A stretch of 64,000 nt of DNA from Variovorax sp. HW608 (lineage in GTDB: Bacteria; Pseudomonadota; Gammaproteobacteria; Burkholderiales; Burkholderiaceae_C): contig NZ_LT607803.1 in assembly GCF_900090195.1 (NCBI RefSeq), positions 1,178,001-1,242,000 on the forward strand, written 5' to 3'. Positions 43,750 to 52,642 of this stretch are shown here, piece by piece. Position 1 is the stretch's first letter, and each line of letters opens with the position of its first letter. The notes under the pieces are model-generated. The model was not told the origin of the DNA, did not search any database, and saw nothing but the letters and a program-made list of their open reading frames with translations. The position numbers were made by a program, and so were the translations under genes.

Positions 43750-46482
43750 TCAGGCGAGAAGTCCCGCAACTTTGACGAACCTGCGTCGAACCACGAGCTT
43801 CTCGGCCTCGACGACTAGGAAGAACAGGATCGCGCCGCCGATCAGCCCGATCCAGACCGGAAGGGGCAGGCCCTCGGTATCGAAGACGGCCTGCAGCGGC
43901 GGCGCATAGGTCAGGAGGAGCTGCAGCACCACGACGCCCGCCACGCCCCACCAGACATAGGGGTTGTCCATGTGCGCGCGCAGGGACAGCGACGAGTCCA
44001 GCAGGTAGCGGCTGTTGAACAGATAGAACACCTGGCCCAGCGTGATCGCGTTGACCGCGGCCGTGCGCGCCATCGGATCCGAGGCGCCCTGCGACTTCAC
44101 CCAGAAGAAGGCCCAGAGCGTGTAGAGCACCAGTGCGGCGCCGACGAAGAGGATGCGCCAGATGCCGAAGCGCGTCACGATGGGCCGTTCCACGGCCCGA
44201 GGCGGCCGGCCCATGACATCGGCCTCGTGGGGTTCGAAGGAGATCGTCAGCCCGAGCGCGACCGAGGTGACCATGTTGACCCACAGCACCTGCGGCGCGG
44301 TGATCGGCAGCGTGAAGCCGAGGATGATCGCAATGGCGATCACGGCCCCCTGTGCGACGTTCGTCGGCAACGCGAAGAGCATGGCCTTCTCGATGTTGTT
44401 GTAGACCGTGCGTCCTTCCTTCACGGCGGCCGTGATGGAAGCGAAGTTGTCGTCGGCCAGGACCATCTCGGCCGCCTCCTTCGTCACCTCGGTGCCCTTG
44501 ATTCCCATCGCGATGCCGATGTCGGCCTTCTTGAGCGCCGGCGCGTCGTTGACCCCGTCGCCCGTCATGGCGACGATCTGCCGATTGGCCTGGATGGCCT
44601 TCACGAGCCTGAGCTTGTGCTCCGGGCTGGCTCTGGCGAAGACGTCGACGTCGCGCACGCAGTCCTGCAGCGCGGCGTCGTTCATCGCCTCGATCTCGGT
44701 GCCCGTCACGGCGGTCCGGCCATCGCCGATGCCGAGCATGCCCGCGATGGCCGCCGCGGTGATCTTGTGGTCCCCCGTGATCATCGTCACGCGGATGCCG
44801 CCCGCGTGGCATTCGCGCACCGCGTCGATGGCCTCCACGCGCGGCGGGTCCATCAGGCCCACGAGGCCGAGCAGCACGAGGTTCCTGGGCAGGTTGCTGG
44901 CTTCGAGGCGGCCCTCGGCGAGGCCCGGGTCCGGCAGCCAGGCCAGCGCCAGCAGACGCTCGCCCTGCGCGGCGAGCCGGTCGCCCTCCCGCGCAAAGAG
45001 ATCGCGATCGAGCGGCGCGGGACCGGCCTTCGTCTGCTGGCGGTCGCAGTGCTCGAGGATGACTTCCGGTGCGCCCTTGACCAGCAGCATGTCGCCGTCC
45101 GCCCGGCGGTTCAGCGTCGCCATGAACTTGTGCTCCGACTCGAACGGAATCATGTCGACCCGCGGTGCGGATGCGCTCTCGCCGGCCCGGTCCAGCCCCA
45201 GCTTGGCGGCCAGCGGAAAGAGTGCGCCTTCGGTCGGATCGCCCTCCACTTTCCATTTCCCGTCCTCCTGGACCAGTTCCGCGTCGTTGCACAGCACGCA
45301 GACCCGGCCCATCGGCCCGAGCACTTCCGCCGGCGCCTCGACGGGCTGACCTTCCAGCATGACCTGCCCTTCCGGTGCGTAGCCATTGCCCGTCACGACA
45401 TAAGGCCCATCCGCGGTCACGATGGAGGTCACCATCATCTCCATGAGGGTCAGCGTGCCGGTCTTGTCCGAGCAGATGCGCGAGACCGATCCCAGCGTCT
45501 CCACCGCCGGCAGGCGCCGGATGATGGCGTTGCGCCTCGCCATCCGCGTGACGCCGATGGCCAGCGTGATGGTGATGAGTGCTGGCAGCCCTTCGGGGAT
45601 GAGCGAGACCGCGATGCCGACGATGGCCTGGAACAGCTGCACGAAGCTCATGTGCCCCAGCCAGTGGCCCCAGGAAAAGAGAAGCACGCTCAGGACGCCG
45701 ATGCACGCCGTGATCGTGTAGCCGAATTTCTTGATCTGGCGCAGCAGCGGTGTCTCGAGCGTGCTGACCTCGGCCAGCATCTGGTTGATGCGCCCCAGTT
45801 CCGTCTTGTCACCGGTGGCCACCACGACGCCGCTGGCGCGGCCCGAGACCACCATCGTGCCGGAGAACGCCATGTTCTCGCGGTCGCCGACCGTTGCGTT
45901 GGCGGCGACGGTCGCGACGGTCTTCTCGGTCGGCACGGACTCGCCGGTCAGCGCCGCTTCTTCGGTGCGCAGGTTCTTGACCTCGACGAGGCGCAGGTCG
46001 GCCGGGACCTTGTCACCCGACTCCAGGAGGACGATGTCGCCGGGCACGAGCTCTTCGGCAGGGACGAGGCGGACCGCCCCCTCGCGCAGCACGCGCGCCT
46101 CCGCGGAGAGCATGTTGCGGATCGAGTCGAGCGCCTTCTCGGCGCGTCCCTCCTGCAGGAAGCCCAGCAGCGTGTTCAGGAGGACGACCGCGAAGATGAT
46201 GGACGCATCGAGCCAGAAACTCAGCATCAGCTTGACGAAGCCGGCTCCGAGCAGGACGTAGATGAGGACGTTGTTCAACTGCGCCAGGAAGCGCGCCAGC
46301 GGACCCTTCTTCTTGCCTCGAGGCAGCCGGTTGGGCCCGTAGGTGCCGAGGCGCCGGCTGGCTTCCGCCGCGTCGAGGCCTCGCGCCGGATCGACCTCGA
46401 AACGGGGTCCGATCTCCTCGGCCGACATCGCGTGCCACGAGACAGGGGCGGTTCCCGAGCCTGCAATCTCAGTCGAACCCAT
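43750..46482 (-). CDS. Cation-transporting P2-type ATPase
   Basis: 910 aa. Cytoplasmic motifs are intact: LTGESVPTEK (A domain), phosphorylated Asp in CSDKTGTLT, KGAPE (N domain), and MTGDGVNDAPALKKADIG (hinge). The ion-binding helix 4 reads IPEGLPAL. Helix 5 has NVAQGAVI, with Gln where Ca/H-type pumps have Glu, and helix 6 has NMVTSVALGL, with Ser where Asp is usual. This is like the CtpF branch, so the ion is unclear. It is 39 bp after the NuoF-like gene with AGGAGGAA upstream, so it may share that transcript. Confidence 0.88.
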   Translation of the reverse strand: MGSTEIAGSGTAPVSWHAMSAEEIGPRFEVDPARGLDAAEASRRLGTYGPNRLPRGKKKGPLARFLAQLNNVLIYVLLGAGFVKLMLSFWLDASIIFAVVLLNTLLGFLQEGRAEKALDSIRNMLSAEARVLREGAVRLVPAEELVPGDIVLLESGDKVPADLRLVEVKNLRTEEAALTGESVPTEKTVATVAANATVGDRENMAFSGTMVVSGRASGVVVATGDKTELGRINQMLAEVSTLETPLLRQIKKFGYTITACIGVLSVLLFSWGHWLGHMSFVQLFQAIVGIAVSLIPEGLPALITITLAIGVTRMARRNAIIRRLPAVETLGSVSRICSDKTGTLTLMEMMVTSIVTADGPYVVTGNGYAPEGQVMLEGQPVEAPAEVLGPMGRVCVLCNDAELVQEDGKWKVEGDPTEGALFPLAAKLGLDRAGESASAPRVDMIPFESEHKFMATLNRRADGDMLLVKGAPEVILEHCDRQQTKAGPAPLDRDLFAREGDRLAAQGERLLALAWLPDPGLAEGRLEASNLPRNLVLLGLVGLMDPPRVEAIDAVRECHAGGIRVTMITGDHKITAAAIAGMLGIGDGRTAVTGTEIEAMNDAALQDCVRDVDVFARASPEHKLRLVKAIQANRQIVAMTGDGVNDAPALKKADIGIAMGIKGTEVTKEAAEMVLADDNFASITAAVKEGRTVYNNIEKAMLFALPTNVAQGAVIAIAIILGFTLPITAPQVLWVNMVTSVALGLTISFEPHEADVMGRPPRAVERPIVTRFGIWRILFVGAALVLYTLWAFFWVKSQGASDPMARTAAVNAITLGQVFYLFNSRYLLDSSLSLRAHMDNPYVWWGVAGVVVLQLLLTYAPPLQAVFDTEGLPLPVWIGLIGGAILFFLVVEAEKLVVRRRFVKVAGLLA

Positions 46483-46521
46483 CGTCGTTCCTCCTGGTTG
46501 CGTTGCGCCGATGCCGCCACG

Positions 46522-47766
46522 CTAAGCCATCAGCAGCGCCTCGTATTCATCCATGAAGTGATGCAGCGAACTCTCCACCACCGTGACCGCGCCATCGATC
46601 AGCCCGCAACGGCCGCTGCCGGGAAGCAGGCGGCACAGGTTCGCCAGTGACTCCAGGTCGCTGCGAACGCCGCGCCCGGTGTCGATGCGGTTGAGCACGC
46701 GGGCCAGTTGAAAGGTGCCGCCCTTGCAAGGCGGGCACTGGCCGCATGACCCCTGGGCGAAGAAGTTCACGTACTCCGCGACCTTGCGCACGATGCTCGT
46801 GCCTTCGGACACCACGATCATCGCGCCGGTCCCAAGGCGCGAGCGCCTCTGGCGCACCGAGTCGAAATCGAGCGCCACGTCCAGATCGCGCCTCGTGAGC
46901 AGCGTGTTCGAAGGTCCGCCGGTGAATACCGCCTTGAACTCCTTGCCCTGCAGCATGCCCGCGCCATGATCGAAGACCAGTTCGTGAAGGCTGGTTCCCA
47001 TCGGCAATTCGTACAGCCCGGGCCGCAGCACGTCGCCCGAGAGCGAATAGAGCTTGGTGCCCGACGCCTCGCCGAGCCCCAGGCCTCGATACCAGGACGC
47101 GCCATGGCGCAGGATGCCCGGCAGGTGCGCCAGCGTCTCGGTGTTGTTGACGATGGTGGGCGCCCCATGCACGCCCGCTTGGGCCGGGAAGGGCGGCTTG
47201 CGGCGCGGGAACGGAAAGCCCCCTTCGACCGTGGCGATCACGGCCGTTTCCTCGCCGCCGATGTAGAGCCCCGAACTCGGGACCACCGAGAGCGACAGCG
47301 GCCTGCCGAGGTACGCCTCGATGGCCGCGAAGTGCTCGTGCCCGCGCCACTGGCTCACGGCTTCGCGCGTCACGGCAAGGGCGCGCGGCTGATGCGGATT
47401 CACGTAGAGGACAACGTGGTTGGCGCGCGTGGCGACCGCGGCGATCAGCGCACCCTCGATGACCTGGTGCGGCGTGTGCTCGAGCAGGAAGCGGTCCTTG
47501 AAGGTGCCGGGCTCGTCCTCGTTTCCGTTGCAGACGACGTACTTGTCGCCGTCTGCCGCAGCCGCCACGGGCGACCATTTGCGATGCGTCGCAAAGCCCG
47601 CGCCGCCCATTCCCCGCAGGTCGGCCTGCTCGATCTCCGGGATCACCGCAGCGGGCTCGCGCAGGGCCTTGGCCAGGCCTTCGCCGCCGCCGCGCGCGAG
47701 CCACGCAGGCAGGTCGGCGCCGACGAGGATGTCTTCCCTCAGCAGCACCTGGTTCGGCTCGTGCAT
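46522..47766 (-). CDS. NuoF-like NADH-binding flavoprotein (stand-alone)
   Basis: 414 aa. FMN-site RGMGGAGFATHRKW and NGNEDEPGTFKDR, NAD-side YIGGEETAVIATVEGG with KPPFPAQAGVHG, and the C-terminal [4Fe-4S] ligands CGQCPPCKGGTF plus the later Cys in SGRCGL match complex I subunit NuoF and NAD-dependent formate dehydrogenase beta. No NuoE or NuoG gene is in the window. It probably passes electrons between NAD(H) and the iron-sulfur/FAD pair encoded just upstream in the same operon. ATG 47766 is the first start that does not add the basic leader. Confidence 0.86.
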   Translation of the reverse strand: MHEPNQVLLREDILVGADLPAWLARGGGEGLAKALREPAAVIPEIEQADLRGMGGAGFATHRKWSPVAAAADGDKYVVCNGNEDEPGTFKDRFLLEHTPHQVIEGALIAAVATRANHVVLYVNPHQPRALAVTREAVSQWRGHEHFAAIEAYLGRPLSLSVVPSSGLYIGGEETAVIATVEGGFPFPRRKPPFPAQAGVHGAPTIVNNTETLAHLPGILRHGASWYRGLGLGEASGTKLYSLSGDVLRPGLYELPMGTSLHELVFDHGAGMLQGKEFKAVFTGGPSNTLLTRRDLDVALDFDSVRQRRSRLGTGAMIVVSEGTSIVRKVAEYVNFFAQGSCGQCPPCKGGTFQLARVLNRIDTGRGVRSDLESLANLCRLLPGSGRCGLIDGAVTVVESSLHHFMDEYEALLMA

Positions 47767-47785
47767 CGCTTTCGTCCTCGGCAGC

Positions 47786-49447
47786 TCACCGGACTCCAGC
47801 CACCATGCGTCCGCGCTCGTTCGGCCGCATGCTCGCGTCCGCGCGAAGGTCGAAATGCGCATAGTCGGGAAAGAGTTGCGGCGACCTGGCATGAAGCGGC
47901 AATCCCGCCAAGGTCAGCTCGCGCTGCCAGGCATGGACGTGTGCGATGCCGGCCCGCCCGGTGATCACGCTGCCCGCCGACTCCGCCGCCTTCGCACCGG
48001 CACGCCTTCCCATGCTCAGGATGTCGCGCAGCGCATTGCCCATCAGCCGGTTGCGGCCGTGGATGCCTCCGCTCAGCTCGCCCACGCAGTAGAGGCCCGC
48101 GACGCCGGTGGCGCCGTGCCTGTCGATCGCGACGCCGCCGTTCTGATAGTGCAGCGTCGGGTAGACGAGGAAGGGCTCCTCGGCCGGATCGTGACCGCAC
48201 TTGCGGGCGAGATGCCGCAGCGTCACGAGGCGCTGCTGCAGGATGCCCGGGTTCTCCCGCTCGAGCGTCGGCGTGTCGAGGAAGACGCCGACCTGGCCGT
48301 CGCGTTCGATGCCCCGGCCCTCGCCGCATTCACGCAGGATGGCGGAGGCGACCACGTCGCGGGCCTGGAGTTCGTCGATGAAGCGCTCCCCCTCTCCGTT
48401 GATCAGCTTCGCCCCCGCGGAGCGCGCGGCTTCGGAGATCAGTCCGCCCGCAAGGTGCGGAGGATAGGCGATGCCGGTCGGGTGGTACTGGAACGAATCG
48501 AGCTCGCGCAGCCGGGCACCCATGCGGTAGGCGAGCACCAGTCCGTCGGCGGTGGCCCCATAGTGGTTAGAAGTCGGGAAGCGGTTGAGGTGCAAGCGGC
48601 CCGCCCCGCCCGTCGCGAGGATCACCGACCGCGCCCGCACCATGACGAAGCTGCGCCACTCGAGGTTGTAGATCACCGCGCCGGCGCATCGTCCGTGTTC
48701 GTCGGACAGCAGCTCCACCGTCGGGCAACGGTTCCACACCTCGATCCCGGGATCGAGGTCCACCGCCTCGCGCAACACCCGCATCATCTCGAGCCCGGTG
48801 TAGTCGCGGTACGAGTGGATGCGCGCCGCCGACGCACCACCCGGCTTCCTGCGCAGCAACCGGCCGCCGAAGGGGCCTCCCTCCTCGAGGTCGAACGACA
48901 TGCCGAGCTGGATGAGCCAGCGGATCACGTCCGGGCCATCCATCACCATCTGCGCCACCAGCTCGGGATCGGCGCAGAAGTGGCCGGCGCGCAAGGTGTC
49001 CTCGAAGTGAAGCTGCGGGCTGTCGTCCGCGCCCACCGCGGCCTGGATGCCGCCCTCGGCCATGACCGTGTTGCTGTCGCCCAGGCGCAGCTTGGTGGCG
49101 AGGATGACCTTCGCACCCTGCTTCGCGGCGGTCAGCGCCGCGGCACAACCGCCGCCGCCACCACCGATCACCAGCACGTCGGTCATCACCAGTTGTGCGC
49201 CGGCGAGGTCGATGTCATCGACGAGCGAATTGGCCTCGAGCTGCCGCGCGAGTTCGGGCTGGCACGGATCGCCCCGGTTGACGCCGACGGTCAATGCCAC
49301 GCGCGCGTTCGTTCCATGGTCGGGGTGCCAGTTCTCGAGCAGTTGTTCGATCGGTGCCCCGTCGCTGCGAAGCGTGGGCGCCATGCCCGACGACATGACC
49401 GACCGATAACGCTGGCGCGCTTCTTCGTAGGGTATCGAGGCCGTCAT
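47786..49447 (-). CDS. SdhA/FrdA-type FAD-binding subunit with extra N-terminal segment
   Basis: 553 aa. The FAD-binding start DVLVIGGGGGGCAAAL is at about residue 89 and is followed by NTVMAEGG, the capping region, HPTGIAYPP and the C-terminal GGIHGRNRLMGNALRD. That is the layout of fumarate reductase, succinate dehydrogenase and L-aspartate oxidase. The first about 88 residues have no counterpart I recognise. It probably reduces or oxidises a dicarboxylate-like substrate, taking electrons through the iron-sulfur protein (17-bp gap upstream). No membrane anchor gene is present, so the complex is likely soluble. Confidence 0.85.
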   Translation of the reverse strand: MTASIPYEEARQRYRSVMSSGMAPTLRSDGAPIEQLLENWHPDHGTNARVALTVGVNRGDPCQPELARQLEANSLVDDIDLAGAQLVMTDVLVIGGGGGGCAAALTAAKQGAKVILATKLRLGDSNTVMAEGGIQAAVGADDSPQLHFEDTLRAGHFCADPELVAQMVMDGPDVIRWLIQLGMSFDLEEGGPFGGRLLRRKPGGASAARIHSYRDYTGLEMMRVLREAVDLDPGIEVWNRCPTVELLSDEHGRCAGAVIYNLEWRSFVMVRARSVILATGGAGRLHLNRFPTSNHYGATADGLVLAYRMGARLRELDSFQYHPTGIAYPPHLAGGLISEAARSAGAKLINGEGERFIDELQARDVVASAILRECGEGRGIERDGQVGVFLDTPTLERENPGILQQRLVTLRHLARKCGHDPAEEPFLVYPTLHYQNGGVAIDRHGATGVAGLYCVGELSGGIHGRNRLMGNALRDILSMGRRAGAKAAESAGSVITGRAGIAHVHAWQRELTLAGLPLHARSPQLFPDYAHFDLRADASMRPNERGRMVAGVR

Positions 49448-49464
49448 GGTCCGCCGCGCCCCGG

Positions 49465-50103
49465 TCAGCGTGGCGGCCGCGCGCCCGGCGCGTCGAAGTC
49501 GATCGCCATCTCGCCGCGCTCGATCTGCTCGAGCCGCCGCATGAGGTCGGCAGGCCGCAGCGAGAGACTGGCGATCATGCGCCGCACGAACAAGCCCAGG
49601 TGGTTCGGTCGGATGTGCTCGGGACACGCCACGGTGCAGAGGTTGCACATGAAGCACTCATCGAAGACCTGGCCGGAAGCGCCCAGTTCGCCCGCCACCG
49701 CGAGGTTCACGCCGCGTTGCACCTCCAGCCCCTTGGGGCATGCGCGGTCGCAGCCGCCGCAGTGGCGGCAGTGCGGCGCCTCGGGGAAGAGTTCGAACAA
49801 CTTGCGCGGCGCCTGCCAGCTGTCGACGATGTCTTCGATGCGGTAGACGTGGCGGGTGGAAGGCGTGAGGTAATCGAGGAACGCGACTTGCATGCCATCT
49901 TCGACCACCGTCTCGCAGGCCAGCTCGGTCTTCACTTCCTCTTGGCCGACGCGCCGGACCATCACGCGGCACGAGCCGCACACCCCCTGGCCCATGCATC
50001 CGACGCCCTCGACGAGCGTCTCCCCGGCCTGCACGAAGGCCTGCAGGATCGAACTGGTGGCCGGTGCCGAGATCGCCCGGCCTTCGACGACGAGGCTTAC
50101 CAT
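49465..50103 (-). CDS. SdhB/HdrC-like iron-sulfur subunit
   Basis: 212 aa from ATG 50103. It has an N-terminal [2Fe-2S] ferredoxin domain with cysteines in GCMGQGVCGSC and LACET, then two [4Fe-4S] motifs, CRHCGGCDRACP and CFMCNLCTVACP. This gives one [2Fe-2S] and up to two [4Fe-4S] clusters, similar to SdhB/FrdB or TfrB. It would link the NuoF-like and SdhA-like proteins. The ORF track's very long frame through this region is a shadow. Confidence 0.85.
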   Translation of the reverse strand: MVSLVVEGRAISAPATSSILQAFVQAGETLVEGVGCMGQGVCGSCRVMVRRVGQEEVKTELACETVVEDGMQVAFLDYLTPSTRHVYRIEDIVDSWQAPRKLFELFPEAPHCRHCGGCDRACPKGLEVQRGVNLAVAGELGASGQVFDECFMCNLCTVACPEHIRPNHLGLFVRRMIASLSLRPADLMRRLEQIERGEMAIDFDAPGARPPR

Positions 50104-50141
50104 CTGGCGGTCGATGGTACAGCGAAGCCTGCGCAAGCGGC

Positions 50142-50636
50142 TCAGTCGATCGGTACGCTGGCCTCCTTCAGCACCCGCAGCACGAAGTGCGACTTGCTGT
50201 GGCGGATGCCCGGGATCTTGTAGAGCTTCTCGCGCAGCAGGCGCTCGTAGTCGCGCGTGTCGCGCACCGCGATGCGGATGTAGTAGTCGTAGTCGCCCGA
50301 CACCAGGTAGGCCTCCAGGATCTCGGGGATGGTGGCCAGCACGCGCCCGAACTCGTAGAGCGTCTCGTCGGTGTGGCTCTCGAGCGTGAGTTGCACGATC
50401 ACCGAATCCCGGTAGCCGATGCTCGCAGGGTCGACGTCGATCGTGTAGCGCCGGATCACGCCCTCGCTTTCCAGGCGCTTGATGCGGCTCCAGCAGCTGG
50501 TGGCCGACAGCCCGACCTCGGCGCCGATGTCCTGCAGCGAGCGCCGCGAATCCTGCAGCAGGATGCGCAGGATGGCCATGTCGATCTTGTCGAAAAATTC
50601 TTCGCCAGATTTTTGATTCTTCCTTTGAATCTTCAA
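50142..50636 (-). CDS. Lrp/AsnC-family transcriptional regulator
   Basis: 164 aa from a TTG start at 50636 preceded by AGGAG with 6-nt spacing. The alternative is ATG 50672, which lacks such a site. The N-terminal helix-turn-helix reads [21 protein letters not shown], and the C-terminal RAM domain ([14 protein letters not shown]) would bind an amino acid or similar effector. It is the first gene of the minus-strand operon with the iron-sulfur, flavoprotein and NuoF-like genes, and is divergent from the acetolactate-synthase-like gene. It probably senses an amino acid or its derivative to set expression of both. Confidence 0.86.
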   Translation of the reverse strand: MKIQRKNQKSGEEFFDKIDMAILRILLQDSRRSLQDIGAEVGLSATSCWSRIKRLESEGVIRRYTIDVDPASIGYRDSVIVQLTLESHTDETLYEFGRVLATIPEILEAYLVSGDYDYYIRIAVRDTRDYERLLREKLYKIPGIRHSKSHFVLRVLKEASVPID

Positions 50637-50650
50637 GGAATACTCCTTTT

Positions 50651-50682
50651 TTGCCGAATTTCCGAAGCACATTCTGCGGCAA
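50651..50682. promoter_or_regulatory. Inverted repeat between Lrp and acetolactate synthase-like genes
   Basis: TTGCCG at 50651-50656 and CGGCAA at 50677-50682 form a 6-bp inverted repeat with a 20-nt spacer in the 64-bp divergent gap. The gap is AT-richer than the surroundings. It may be an Lrp operator, but the arms are short. Confidence 0.35.
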
Positions 50683-50700
50683 TCCCAGAAGAATCGTGGC

Positions 50701-52482
50701 ATGGAAATCGCCACGAGAACGCCGGCTTCGCCCGGCCATGAGGAAGCCCCCGCGGTCCTGCGCAACGGCGCCGAGCGGCTGCTGGACACGCTGGTCGAAT
50801 GCGGCGTCGACACGCTCTTCGGCTACCCCGGCGGCGCGGCACTGCCGCTGTACGACGCGCTGCATGGAGAACCGCGCCTCACCCACATCCTGGTTCGCCA
50901 CGAGCAGGCCGCCGTGCATGCCGCCGAGGGCTATGCACGCACGACGGGCAAGGTCGGCGTGGTGCTCGTGACCTCCGGTCCCGGCGTCGGCAACACCATC
51001 ACCGGCCTGCTCGATGCCATGAGCGATTCGGTGCCGGTGCTGGTCATCAGCGGGCAGGTCGCAACCAGCGTGATCGGGACCAACGCCTTCCAGGAAAGCG
51101 ACGCGCTGGGCATGTCGCGTCCCGTGACCAAGTGGAGCTTTCAGGCGCGAAAGCCCGGGCAGATCCCGCAGGCGGTGCGCCAGGCGCTCGCCATCGCAAA
51201 GAGCGGGCGGCCCGGTCCGGTGCTCCTCGACGTGCCCAAGGACGTTCAGCTGGCCCAGGCCGACGGAATGCCGACCGCTGATGCGAAGCGTGCACGTGTC
51301 AAGCCAGCGCAGCCGGCCGTGCCACGAGGCAGCCTGCAACGCGCTGCCGACCTGATCTCGACCGCCCGGCGCCCGGTGTTCTACGGCGGCGGCGGACTGG
51401 TGAACTCGGGCCCCGACGCGTGCGCCGCCTTCACGCGACTGGTGCGCGCGACGGGCGCGCCTTGCACGCTCACCCTGATGGGGCTCGGCGCTTTCCCTGC
51501 TTCCGATCCGCAGTGGCTTGGCATGCTCGGCATGCACGGCACGCTCGAAGCGAATCTCGCGATGCATGAGGCGGACCTCGTCGTCAACGTCGGCGCGCGC
51601 TTCGACGACCGGGTCACCGGCAAGCTCGATGAGTTCTGCCCGCACGCGCGCAAGATCCACATCGACATCGATCCCGGCAGCATCCACAAGACGGTGCGCG
51701 TCGATGTGCCGATCGTGGGCGACTGCGGCCAGGTACTGGACGGCCTGCTGGATTTTCCCGAGCTGCAAGGCCTCGCGCCCGACCGGCTCGCGCCGTGGTG
51801 GCAGCGCATCGCGCGCTGGCGCGGCGAGCGCTGCCTGGACTTCGCCACACGACCGGACCAGATCGTGCCGCAGCAGCTCATGGCCGCGCTGCAGTCGCGG
51901 CTCGACGGGCGCGACGCGATCGTCTCCACCGATGTCGGCCAGCATCAGATGTGGGCGGCCCAGCATCTTCGATTCGAACGGCCGCGGCGCTGGCTGACCT
52001 CGGGCGGCGCGGGCACCATGGGCTACGGCCTTCCCGCGGCGATCGGCGCGCAGGTGGCGCATCCCGATGCGCTCGTGGTGTGCGTGAGCGGCGACGCCTC
52101 GGTACTGATGAACATCCAGGAGCTCTCGACCGCCGTGCAGCACCGGGCGCCGGTCAAGCTGGTGCTCAGCAACAACGGCTACATGGGCATGGTGCGCCAG
52201 TGGCAGGAACTGAACCACGGCAACCGGCTCTCGCACAGCTGGAACGCCGCGCTGCCCGACTTCGTGGCGCTGGCGAAGGCCTTCGGCTGGGGTGCGCGCC
52301 GCGTCGCGGACCCGCGCGAGCTGGACGACGCACTGGCCGAATGCCTGGCCTTCGACGGACCCTTCTTCCTCGACGTGCAGGTCGCGCCGGAGGAGAACTG
52401 CTTTCCGATGATTCCCGCGGGCGCCGGCCATCACGAAGTGATGCTGGCCAAGGACCGCTGGCATGAAGAGAAGGAGTCGTGA
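50701..52482 (+). CDS. Acetolactate synthase large subunit-like TPP enzyme
   Basis: 593 aa. It has the catalytic Glu in [15 protein letters not shown], the FAD-binding middle domain ([12 protein letters not shown]) and the TPP motif [15 protein letters not shown] with LSNNGYMG. It looks like a biosynthetic-type IlvB. No small regulatory subunit gene is nearby, and the neighbouring Lrp gene and oxidoreductase genes are not typical of the ilv operon. It may be a catabolic carboligase or a spare acetolactate synthase. The ATG at 50701 is 64 bp from the divergent Lrp start. Confidence 0.87.
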   Translation: MEIATRTPASPGHEEAPAVLRNGAERLLDTLVECGVDTLFGYPGGAALPLYDALHGEPRLTHILVRHEQAAVHAAEGYARTTGKVGVVLVTSGPGVGNTITGLLDAMSDSVPVLVISGQVATSVIGTNAFQESDALGMSRPVTKWSFQARKPGQIPQAVRQALAIAKSGRPGPVLLDVPKDVQLAQADGMPTADAKRARVKPAQPAVPRGSLQRAADLISTARRPVFYGGGGLVNSGPDACAAFTRLVRATGAPCTLTLMGLGAFPASDPQWLGMLGMHGTLEANLAMHEADLVVNVGARFDDRVTGKLDEFCPHARKIHIDIDPGSIHKTVRVDVPIVGDCGQVLDGLLDFPELQGLAPDRLAPWWQRIARWRGERCLDFATRPDQIVPQQLMAALQSRLDGRDAIVSTDVGQHQMWAAQHLRFERPRRWLTSGGAGTMGYGLPAAIGAQVAHPDALVVCVSGDASVLMNIQELSTAVQHRAPVKLVLSNNGYMGMVRQWQELNHGNRLSHSWNAALPDFVALAKAFGWGARRVADPRELDDALAECLAFDGPFFLDVQVAPEENCFPMIPAGAGHHEVMLAKDRWHEEKES

Positions 52483-52594
52483 AAAGGCGAGCGGCATGGT
52501 CCGATTCACATTTGCCTCTCCAAACCCTTGGTCGCCGCGAGCTCACGCGCGCGCGGACAAGTAGCCGTTGACTGGATTCAACAGTCGTGTTCGA

Positions 52595-52610
52595 CTTCGA
52601 ACATTCGAAG
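52595..52610. promoter_or_regulatory. Palindrome CTTCGAA-CA-TTCGAAG before the sulfatase gene
   Basis: Two 7-bp arms (CTTCGAA/TTCGAAG) are separated by two bases; the outer TTCG/CGAA pairs extend the symmetry with one mismatch. The element is 32 bp before the sulfatase start and could be an operator. No regulator gene is nearby. TTGACT at 52569-52574 could be a -35 box. Confidence 0.4.
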
Positions 52611-52642
52611 CGAACGCGCTACGGCGCCCGGGATGAGGAGAC

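Noticed and set aside
43972..46650. An 892-codon plus-strand frame opposite the P-type ATPase gene
   Set aside because: It is Arg/His/Asp/Gln-rich without any family motif, whereas the minus-strand frame has all P-type ATPase motifs. It is a GC-driven shadow.
49465..52509. A 1014-codon minus-strand frame that would fuse the iron-sulfur protein to upstream sequence
   Set aside because: The portion beyond 50103 overlaps the acetolactate-synthase-like gene and the Lrp gene in the wrong frame and has no domain. The real gene starts at ATG 50103.
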